A stretch of DNA of 64,000 nucleotides from Pedobacter sp. W3I1 (GTDB lineage: Bacteria; Bacteroidota; Bacteroidia; Sphingobacteriales; Sphingobacteriaceae), in NCBI RefSeq assembly GCF_030816015.1, contig NZ_JAUSXN010000001.1, positions 2,170,001-2,234,000 on the forward strand, given 5' to 3'. The notes beneath the pieces are model-generated. The model saw nothing but the letters and a program-made list of their open reading frames with translations, was not told the DNA's origin and did no database searches. Below, piece after piece: positions 55,993 through 64,000 of this stretch. The position numbers and the translations under genes were made by a program. Position 1 is the first letter of the stretch, and each line of letters starts with the position of its first letter.

Positions 55993-57102
55993 ATGAATAA
56001 AATGAATCTAAAAATTAAAAGTCAATCTGCTTTGGCAATTGCCCTGATTGTTGCCTTAGGTAGTTCTTGTCAGGAAAAAAACAAGAGTTCAGCGGAAAAT
56101 GAAACTGCAAAAACAGGAGAAAAACATTACCTGTCTGAACCATTGGTGAAGGAAATTTTTACTGCAGATCCATCTGCACACGTGTTCAATGGGAAAATTT
56201 ACATCTATCCATCACATGATGTTGAATCGGGCATAAAGGAAAATGATAATGGTGATCATTTTGATATGAAGGATTATCGAATTCTTAGTATGGACAGTAT
56301 AGGAGGCAAGGTTACCATTCATGATCCCGCACTCTCCGTACGTGATATTCCTTGGGCGGGCAGGCAATTATGGGCACCGGATGCGGCCTATAAAAATGGC
56401 ATGTACTATCTCTATTTTCCTGTGAAGGATAAAAATGATGTCTTCAGGATAGGGGTAGCAACTTCCAAGGATCCAGCCGGGCCATTTAAAGCAGCTAAGG
56501 AGCCAATTGAGGGAAGTTTTAGTATTGATCCCGCGGTTTTTACCGATACTGATGGCAGCAGCTACATGTATTTTGGTGGTATCTGGGGCGGACAGCTTCA
56601 ACGCTGGAAAGACGGAAAATATGATTCGAATGGTTCTAAAACCGATTCCGGAAAGGAAAACGAACCGGCTTTGAGTGCAAAAGTTGTAAAACTAAGCAAG
56701 GATATGACCGCTTTTGATGGGAAAGTAAAAGATGTTGTCATTTTAGATCAGCAGGGCAAACCTCTTCTTACCAAGGATCATGACCGCAGGTTCTTTGAAG
56801 GCGCCTGGATGCACAAATATAATGGGAAGTATTATTTTACCTATTCAACAGGCGACACTCATTTTCTGGCATCGGCGATATCAGATAGTCCATGGGGACC
56901 ATTTAAATATCAGGGTACTTTTATGACTCCTGTAGAGGGCTGGACTACCCATCATTCCATTGTTGAAATCAAAGGTAAGTGGTATATCTTTTATCATGAT
57001 ACCCAACTCTCGGGGAAAACACATTTAAGAAATGTTAAAGTAACCGAGCTTAATCATCTTAAAGATGGCACAATTGAGCTTATAAAACCCAATAAAAATT
57101 AA
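55993..57102 (+). CDS. GH43 glycoside hydrolase, lipoprotein
   Basis: 369 residues. Lipoprotein signal with Cys26 (IVALGSSC-QEKNKSS). Five-bladed propeller with the three GH43 acids: Asp in FTADPSAHVFNGKIYIY, the pKa-modulating Asp in GSFSIDPAVFTDTDGSSYMY, and Glu in DRRFFEGAWMHKYNGKYYFT. No C-terminal CBM. The DDHFDMKDYRILSMDS-type loop (GDHFDMKDYRILSMD) is typical of GH43 alpha-L-arabinofuranosidase/xylosidase forms. It acts on arabinoxylan fragments at the cell envelope. Same strand as the SDR gene and probably co-transcribed with it. Confidence 0.88.
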   Translation: MNKMNLKIKSQSALAIALIVALGSSCQEKNKSSAENETAKTGEKHYLSEPLVKEIFTADPSAHVFNGKIYIYPSHDVESGIKENDNGDHFDMKDYRILSMDSIGGKVTIHDPALSVRDIPWAGRQLWAPDAAYKNGMYYLYFPVKDKNDVFRIGVATSKDPAGPFKAAKEPIEGSFSIDPAVFTDTDGSSYMYFGGIWGGQLQRWKDGKYDSNGSKTDSGKENEPALSAKVVKLSKDMTAFDGKVKDVVILDQQGKPLLTKDHDRRFFEGAWMHKYNGKYYFTYSTGDTHFLASAISDSPWGPFKYQGTFMTPVEGWTTHHSIVEIKGKWYIFYHDTQLSGKTHLRNVKVTELNHLKDGTIELIKPNKN

Positions 57103-57896
57103 TGGCAAAGATTTATTACTTACACAGCTTATCATGATTAAGTTAGCCAATGAGAATTGAGCTAAACCTTTGTAAAAAAGAAAACGCTGGTATCATAAAA
57201 CCAGGTTTATCTGAATGTTTTCTCTTCAGGCTCAGCACAAGCCGAGCCTGAAGATTATCACAATGTTCTCTATCGTATTATCGAAGGTCCTTCGACTATG
57301 CTACTATAAACAGATCCCAATAGAAAAATCGTCATCTCGACCGGAGCAACGCGGAGTGGAGAGATCTATCAAAACAGATTTTGCTTCGCAGAGCCTTCGG
57401 GTTCTCGACTGCGTTGCACTCCGCTTGAAATGACGGCAAATCGAGGGTTTTTACGCAGATTAATTCCTGTCTCTCATATTGATTTTTGTACAATAAATTC
57501 CCCTATCAATGACAGATTTAAAAAAAATCACCGTCATTTCGACTGAAGCGCAGTCCCGATTTTCTGGGAAGCAATCTTTATAGGAGGATCACTAGCAGGA
57601 AAGATTGCTTCGTCGTTCCTCCTCGCAATGACGACCTTTCTATTTGGAATCTGTCAATGGTAGAGATCAGTTTTTTAGCCAAAAACAAAGGAGTTGGATG
57701 AAAGGTTAAGATAAATCGTCATCTCGACCGGAGCAACGCGGAGTGGAGAGATCTTTGTACCAGGTTATTGAATCAAATTTCAAAGATTTCTCCGCTGCGG
57801 TCGAAATGACGATACTTCGAGGCCCTCCTCTAAATCCGATAGCTACGGGATTGCGAGGAGGGCCTTCAAACTGATTATATGACTTAGAGTCGCCTG
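57103..57896. repeat. Cluster of interspersed long imperfect palindromes (three copies)
   Basis: Three ~95-106-bp elements lie at 57330-57435, 57532-57634 and 57717-57811. Each starts with CGTCATCTCGAC or CGTCATTTCGAC and ends with its complement (GAAATGACG or GCAATGACG), so each folds on itself. Copies 1 and 3 share 37 bases (from CGTCATCTCGACCGGAGCAA to GGAGAGATCT). A perfect 10-bp hairpin (CTTCAGGCTC/GAGCCTGAAG, 57224-57253) precedes them. They resemble the REP/MITE-like repeats scattered through Bacteroidota genomes. No gene; the frame at 57215-57433 is repeat sequence. Confidence 0.8.
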
Positions 57897-59561
57897 TTAT
57901 TTTGAGTTATAGATTTTATCGTTGCCGCTATAATCCAACCACTTAAAGCTTGCTTGATTATCGCTTTGCTTCCCTGATGATGTAGCATACATAGCGAATA
58001 GGGAACCGATAAATCCGCCGGCAGCCTGCGTACTTAAATACTTGCCATCAACGTCTTTTTTCAAAGTAAGCCAGTCGTTACTTCCCTGGCGGTATTTAAA
58101 ATCATATAGGCCGCCTTTGGCCTCAATTTCCAGCTGGAGATCTGCTGATGAATTTAGCAGGGGTAATTCAGTAATCAATACCATTTTGCCTGCAGCCTGA
58201 TCGCCTTTAAAAAGCTGAATTATGCTTTTGTTCTCTTTAATGGATTTGCACATGAAATAAAAATTAAACTCTCCCTGGAAAATCATTAATCCTGCTTTCT
58301 CATGCTCAGATTTCGGATTGAACTGAAGCGCTGTGCTGGCTGTACAAAACATATGTTGCTGACGTTTTCCAAGAAAAGCCGGATTGGTTTTCTCCATACA
58401 GGTTTCAGGCTTAAGTTTCATTGTTAGCCCATTTTTCTTGCTTAAGCTATACCATGAACTGTCGTTTTTCCTTAAAAATAAAAGGGAAGGATCCAACCCT
58501 TTATCAAATGTGGTACGATAGGAAAAGTTGCCACTTTGCGGGGGCGTATCTTTCTGTTTAACTTCTTTGAAATTCGCCTGATATTCGTATTTAACTTCTT
58601 TGAAGTCTGGATTAATCACCGGCCATCCATTTGTCCATTTAACTGGTGCAATAAAGGTTTCTCTTCCGGTGTTGTAAAAATTTCCTTCGTATGGACGCAC
58701 GGCAAGAAAAATAGCGTAAGTTTTTCCATCAGGTCCTTCAACAAGTTCGGCATGACCTGTCGAGGTTACCGGATTTGGGCGGTTTGGATCCAGATTACGT
58801 TGAGTTAAGATGGGATTCTTTTCATAAGGAACATAAGGGCCTTCTGCCGAACGGCTTCTTAAGATAACCTGTGAGTGATTGACACTCGTTCCACCTTCAG
58901 CAGCGCATATATAATACCAGTCTCCGCGTTTAAATATGTGAGGGCCTTCAATCCAGACTGGTTTTTTAGAAATATCCACTCCACCATTTACAAGCAAATG
59001 TTCTTCTCCGCTTACTTTGAGTGTCGCCGGATCGAATTCGTATGTCCGGATGGTGCGATGGCCACTGTAAAGTGGCTTATTGTCCGGGGCATCACTATTG
59101 TAAACGATATAGGCTTTATCCTGATCGAAAAATAAAGATGGATCTATTCCTTTTACATCGCGAAGCCATACCGGGTCGCTCCATGGGCCGGCAGGATTTT
59201 TAGCCGTCATTACAAAATTCCCTCCCTTGTCTATATTGGTACAAGTCATATAAAAGGTCCCCTTATGGTAATTAATGGAAGGCGCAAACAAACCACGCGA
59301 GGTTCCATCACCCAGAAAAGTCATCTGGGTATTTCGCTCAATGACGTTTCCGATTTGTTTCCAGTTTTTTAAATCCCTGCTATGAAAAACCGGTATGCCA
59401 GGAAAATAAGAAAAAGTAGAGTTAACCAGGTAATAGTCAGTACCTACTTTGGTAATACTCGGATCCGGGTAAAAACCAGCAAGAATCGGATTTGTAAATT
59501 TTATTTGTGCAAATGCTGGTGAGGTGAAGCATAGCAAGAATAAATAAAGGATTTTTTTCAT
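57897..59561 (-). CDS. GH43 beta-xylosidase/arabinofuranosidase with C-terminal beta-sandwich
   Basis: 554 residues. Signal peptide 1-18 (LLCFTSPAFA/Q). GH43 propeller: NPILAGFYPDPSITKVGTDY (base Asp), VKGIDPSLFFDQDKAYIVYN (second Asp), PVWIEGPHIFKRGDWYYICA (acid Glu). A ~200-residue C-terminal beta-sandwich (about 350-545; SYRTTFDKGLDPSLLFLRKN ... QASFKWLDYSG) is typical of GH43 xylosidases such as XynB. It releases xylose or arabinose from oligosaccharides. It lies between the GH43 lipoprotein (opposite strand) and uxuA on the same strand 90 bp upstream. Confidence 0.92.
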   Translation of the reverse strand: MKKILYLFLLCFTSPAFAQIKFTNPILAGFYPDPSITKVGTDYYLVNSTFSYFPGIPVFHSRDLKNWKQIGNVIERNTQMTFLGDGTSRGLFAPSINYHKGTFYMTCTNIDKGGNFVMTAKNPAGPWSDPVWLRDVKGIDPSLFFDQDKAYIVYNSDAPDNKPLYSGHRTIRTYEFDPATLKVSGEEHLLVNGGVDISKKPVWIEGPHIFKRGDWYYICAAEGGTSVNHSQVILRSRSAEGPYVPYEKNPILTQRNLDPNRPNPVTSTGHAELVEGPDGKTYAIFLAVRPYEGNFYNTGRETFIAPVKWTNGWPVINPDFKEVKYEYQANFKEVKQKDTPPQSGNFSYRTTFDKGLDPSLLFLRKNDSSWYSLSKKNGLTMKLKPETCMEKTNPAFLGKRQQHMFCTASTALQFNPKSEHEKAGLMIFQGEFNFYFMCKSIKENKSIIQLFKGDQAAGKMVLITELPLLNSSADLQLEIEAKGGLYDFKYRQGSNDWLTLKKDVDGKYLSTQAAGGFIGSLFAMYATSSGKQSDNQASFKWLDYSGNDKIYNSK

Positions 59562-59652
59562 AATTGTATATTTGGCTATTGAAGAAAAATATGCTCAGGT
59601 GTTTTTTTGATTTTCTTATGCGTAATCTGAAACTAAAGATTGCTGCATGTAT

Positions 59653-60837
59653 CTAATGGTTTAACTGATCTGTTTTTAAAGTTTCACTGATCCCCAATTC
59701 GAGTCCCCGTAGTTCGGCAAGTCCTTTCAGTCTTCCTATTGCTGAATACCCGGGGTATGGGTTTTTATGCAAATCATCAAGCATTTGGTGGCCATGATCG
59801 GGGCGCATAGGGATGGAACGGTTTTGGGCGCGCATAAGCTTTACCAGGGAAGTGACCAAAATAGTCATATTTGCATTTCCTTCCAGGTGATTGGCCTCAT
59901 AAAAATTGCCATTGCCCTCGCGGTGAACGCTTCGCAGGTGTAGAAAATAGATTCTGTTTCCCAATCGTTCAATCATTCCTTTTAAATCATTATCCGGCCG
60001 GGCACCAAAGGAACCGCTGCAAAAGCATATACCATTCGAGCGCGCAGGCACAGCTTTTAATATTTTATGCGCATGTTCTTCTGTGCTCATAATTCTTGGC
60101 AAACCCAAAATGGGGTAGGGTGGGTCATCCGGATGAATGGCTAACTGCAGGCCGTTTTCATCTGCTGTAGGCGTGATCTCCTGTAAAAAACTAATCAGAT
60201 TATTGTCCAACATTTCTGCAGAAATGTTTTTATATCCTTCCAGTAAGGTGAGCACCTGGTCTTTGGTAAAATGATCTTTACTTCCCGGCAGGCCCTGCAG
60301 GCAATTACTCATTAAAGTATTGCGTTCCTGCGGGCTGAGTTCATCGAAAAAGCTTTTGGCATTTTCCAATTCCTGTTGCGTGTAGTCGGCGGTGGCCCCA
60401 GGCCTGTTTAACAAATAAAGGTCAAAAGCAATGAATGCAGTTTTTTCAAATCTTAAAGCGAGTGCGCCGGTTTTGGTTTTAAATTTTAAATCGGTTCGCA
60501 TCCAGTCTAACACAGGCATGAAATTATAGGTAATCACTTTGATTCCGCAGTTTGCCAGATTTATCAGACTGACTTTGTAATTTTCAATCCATAGCTGATA
60601 GTCGCCCTGCCTCTTTTTGATGTCCTCATGTACCGGCAGACTTTCGACCACTTCCCAGGTCAGTCCACTGGACTCAATAATCGCCTTGCGGGCCAATATT
60701 TCTTCCTCCGGCCAGATTTCTCCAACGACGATGTGGTGTAAAGCCGTTACCACTCCGGTACAGCCTGCCTGTAGAATGTGGGCTAATTCAACAATATCAT
60801 CGGGACCATACCAGCGCATCGTTTGGGTCATTTTCAT
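59653..60837 (-). CDS. uxuA: Mannonate dehydratase
   Basis: 394 residues from ATG at 60837 (minus strand), the same length as E. coli UxuA; a GTG at 60876 would add 13 unconserved residues. Family signature MTQTMRWYGPDDIVELAHI, CTGVVTALHH, ITYNFMPVLDWMRTDL, LAIHPDDPPYPILGLPRI (metal-binding His), ICFCSGSFGARPDND, and MRPDHGHQMLDDL near the end. It converts D-mannonate to 2-keto-3-deoxygluconate in glucuronate breakdown, which fits degradation of glucuronoxylan by the surrounding enzymes. The SDR at 55178 could make its substrate. Confidence 0.95.
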   Translation of the reverse strand: MKMTQTMRWYGPDDIVELAHILQAGCTGVVTALHHIVVGEIWPEEEILARKAIIESSGLTWEVVESLPVHEDIKKRQGDYQLWIENYKVSLINLANCGIKVITYNFMPVLDWMRTDLKFKTKTGALALRFEKTAFIAFDLYLLNRPGATADYTQQELENAKSFFDELSPQERNTLMSNCLQGLPGSKDHFTKDQVLTLLEGYKNISAEMLDNNLISFLQEITPTADENGLQLAIHPDDPPYPILGLPRIMSTEEHAHKILKAVPARSNGICFCSGSFGARPDNDLKGMIERLGNRIYFLHLRSVHREGNGNFYEANHLEGNANMTILVTSLVKLMRAQNRSIPMRPDHGHQMLDDLHKNPYPGYSAIGRLKGLAELRGLELGISETLKTDQLNH

Positions 60838-62277
<1,440 letters not shown>

Positions 62278-62297
62278 AATGATTATCACACACCAAT

Positions 62298-64000
62298 ATG
62301 ATTAGTAAACCAAATCTGCGGGCTGTTGCCAGAAAGCATGTTTTTTATTTTTTAGGTCTTATGATGGGCTGGGCTGCTCATGCAAATGCTCAGGAGAAAC
62401 TATATGCTAACGAATTTCCGCTTCATGCAATTAGTCTTTCGGATGGGCCCTTTAAACATGCCCAGGACCTGAATTTAAAAACACTGCTTGAATATGATGT
62501 AGATAAACTGCTCGCTCCTTATCTTAAGCAAGCTGGCCTGACTCCCAAAAAGAGCTCTTATGAAAACTGGGACGGTTTGGATGGCCATATAGGAGGTCAT
62601 TACCTTTCTGCCCTTTCGATGACTTATGCAGCGACCGGTGATGGAGCATGTAAAAAAAGGTTAGACTACATGATCAGCGCACTCAAAGCCTGTCAGCTCG
62701 CAAGTGGAAAAAACCACCCGGAATGGGCTGTGGGTTACCTTGGGGGAGTACCTAATAGTGCTGAAATCTGGTCTTCATTCAGAACAGGTGATTTTAAGGC
62801 TTTCAGTAAATCCTGGGTGCCTTGGTATAATGTTCATAAAATGTTTGCCGGCCTTCGCGATGCCTGGTTATATACAGGTGATGAAGACGCTGAAAAATTA
62901 TTTATAAACTTCTGCGACTGGAGTCTTGAGATAACGGCTAAACTATCGGATGAACAGATGCAAAGTATGCTTGGCACCGAACAAGGTGGAATGAACGAGG
63001 TTCTTGCGGATGCTTACCAGATCACCAGGAATGAAAAATATTTAAAAGCTGCAATGCGTTTTTCTCATCGTCAGCTCCTCGAGCCAATGGCTCGCAGAGA
63101 AGATAACCTCAATAATAAACATGCCAATACGCAGGTGCCGAAAGCCGTTGGATTCCAGCGCATCGGAGCGTTAGCAAATGCGGATAATTATAAACGTGCA
63201 GGTCTCTTTTTTTGGGAAACAGTCACCCAAAACCGAACGCTAGCTTTTGGAGGAAACAGTAGAAGAGAATTCTTTCTAAGCCCTGCCGCTGCGCCTGATT
63301 TTATCAATGATGTTGAAGGACCGGAGAGCTGTAATACCTATAATATGTTAAAGCTTTCTGAAGGACTTTTCCGTGATCAGCCGCTAGGGAAATATATGGA
63401 CTTCTACGAAAAGGGTTTGTTCAACCACATTTTGTCTGCCCAACATCCCGTTCACGGTGGCTATGTTTATTTTACGCCCCTTCGCCCCAGGCACTACCGT
63501 GTATATTCTGCTTCAAACAAAGCGATGTGGTGTTGTGTAGGGAGCGGAATGGAGAATTATGGTAAGCTGGGTCAGTTAATTTATACCCACCGAAAAGACT
63601 CGCTTTATTTAAACCTTTTTATAGCCTCCCGGCTTGACTGGCAGAAAAAAGGCATTAAAATTATACAAAAAACTAATTTTCCGGATGCTGAAAAAACCAG
63701 AATTGAGGTAGAAAAGGGTAATGCAGACTTTACCCTTATGATCAGATATCCTGAATGGGTAAAACCAGGGCAACTGAGAATTTTGGTTAATCACCAGGAG
63801 GTTATTAGCCGTCCGGATTCCTCAGCGTATATGGGTATAAAAAGGCACTGGAACAAGGGAGATGTTGTGGAAATCGAACTGCCTATGCATACCAGTTTGG
63901 AGCAATTGCCGAACCTGTCGGTTTATAGTGCAATCCTTCATGGACCGATATTGCTCGCCGCCAAAACCGGCAGTCAGGATTTAAAAGGGCTTTTAGCTGA
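62298..64000 (+). CDS. GH127 beta-L-arabinofuranosidase (3' end outside window)
   Basis: 567 residues visible from ATG 62298; open to the right edge with no stop. Signal peptide to about residue 32 (GWAAHANA/Q). Family DUF1680/GH127 motifs: HAISLSDGPFKHAQDLN, WDGLDGHIGGHYLSALSM, WVPWYNVHKMFAGLRDAW, then the zinc/catalytic cluster: Glu and Cys in VEGPESCNTYNMLKLS, and Cys-Cys in KAMWCCVGSGMENYGK, matching the Cys3-Glu zinc site and nucleophile Cys known from Bifidobacterium HypBA1. It cleaves terminal beta-L-arabinofuranose. The visible part lacks the last ~80-230 residues usual for the family. Confidence 0.9.
   Translation, partial: MISKPNLRAVARKHVFYFLGLMMGWAAHANAQEKLYANEFPLHAISLSDGPFKHAQDLNLKTLLEYDVDKLLAPYLKQAGLTPKKSSYENWDGLDGHIGGHYLSALSMTYAATGDGACKKRLDYMISALKACQLASGKNHPEWAVGYLGGVPNSAEIWSSFRTGDFKAFSKSWVPWYNVHKMFAGLRDAWLYTGDEDAEKLFINFCDWSLEITAKLSDEQMQSMLGTEQGGMNEVLADAYQITRNEKYLKAAMRFSHRQLLEPMARREDNLNNKHANTQVPKAVGFQRIGALANADNYKRAGLFFWETVTQNRTLAFGGNSRREFFLSPAAAPDFINDVEGPESCNTYNMLKLSEGLFRDQPLGKYMDFYEKGLFNHILSAQHPVHGGYVYFTPLRPRHYRVYSASNKAMWCCVGSGMENYGKLGQLIYTHRKDSLYLNLFIASRLDWQKKGIKIIQKTNFPDAEKTRIEVEKGNADFTLMIRYPEWVKPGQLRILVNHQEVISRPDSSAYMGIKRHWNKGDVVEIELPMHTSLEQLPNLSVYSAILHGPILLAAKTGSQDLKGLLA

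Noticed and set aside
57215..57433. 72-codon open frame near the interspersed repeats
   Set aside because: It consists of hairpin and repeat sequence; the other repeat copies do not keep the frame.

Overview
The window looks like a chromosome segment of a Bacteroidota bacterium of the Sphingobacteriaceae type (Pedobacter or a close relative). The reasons are a SusC/SusD pair, DUF6443-type RHS proteins, single-chain histidine kinases with several PAS domains, Bacteroidota-style promoters (TTG about 18-21 bp upstream of TAnnTTTG) and a xylan/arabinan utilisation gene set. No rRNA, tRNA, CRISPR array or intact transposase was seen.

Region 1 (1-36049) is the most unusual part. It interleaves three things. 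(a) A type II secretion/type IV pilus-like machine is split in two: pseudopilins plus GspF/PilC at 1811-5000, then major pilin, prepilin peptidase, GspE ATPase, secretin, PilM/N-like and PilO-like proteins at 17391-23423. (b) Two two-gene RHS polymorphic toxin systems, with immunity genes (5266-12550 and 23640-31070), and between them a graveyard of displaced toxin tips (13224-15531). (c) Eight 'tail-fibre-like' secreted proteins (1-1718, 16366-17145, 31746-36049) have unrelated front ends and one shared C-terminal WPDYVF/coiled-coil module. Five promoter regions carry the same three-unit array of 9-bp sites with a strict 21-bp period (best unit ACGTTCGTC), and a -7-like element lies 31 bp after the last unit in most of them. 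These promoters precede both RHS operons, the pilin-secretin operon and two fibre transcription units, so machine, toxins and fibres look like one regulon, probably under a LytTR-type activator encoded elsewhere. My inference is that the pilus-like machine displays or exports the RHS proteins and fibres.

Region 2 (36050-45640) is a signalling island: four soluble PAS histidine kinases, one stand-alone receiver protein, a cold-shock protein and two small hypothetical genes.

Region 3 (45969-53044) is a SusC/SusD locus followed by a PI-PLC-like phosphodiesterase and an alkaline phosphatase, which suggests phosphate or polyol scavenging from phospho-diesters. The susC-like gene has a one-base frameshift.

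Region 4 (53267-64000) is a hemicellulose island: CBM6 pseudogene, CE6-type esterase, SDR oxidoreductase, two GH43 enzymes, mannonate dehydratase UxuA, a CE1-type esterase, and a GH127 beta-L-arabinofuranosidase that runs off the window. A cluster of interspersed palindromic repeats lies at 57330-57811.
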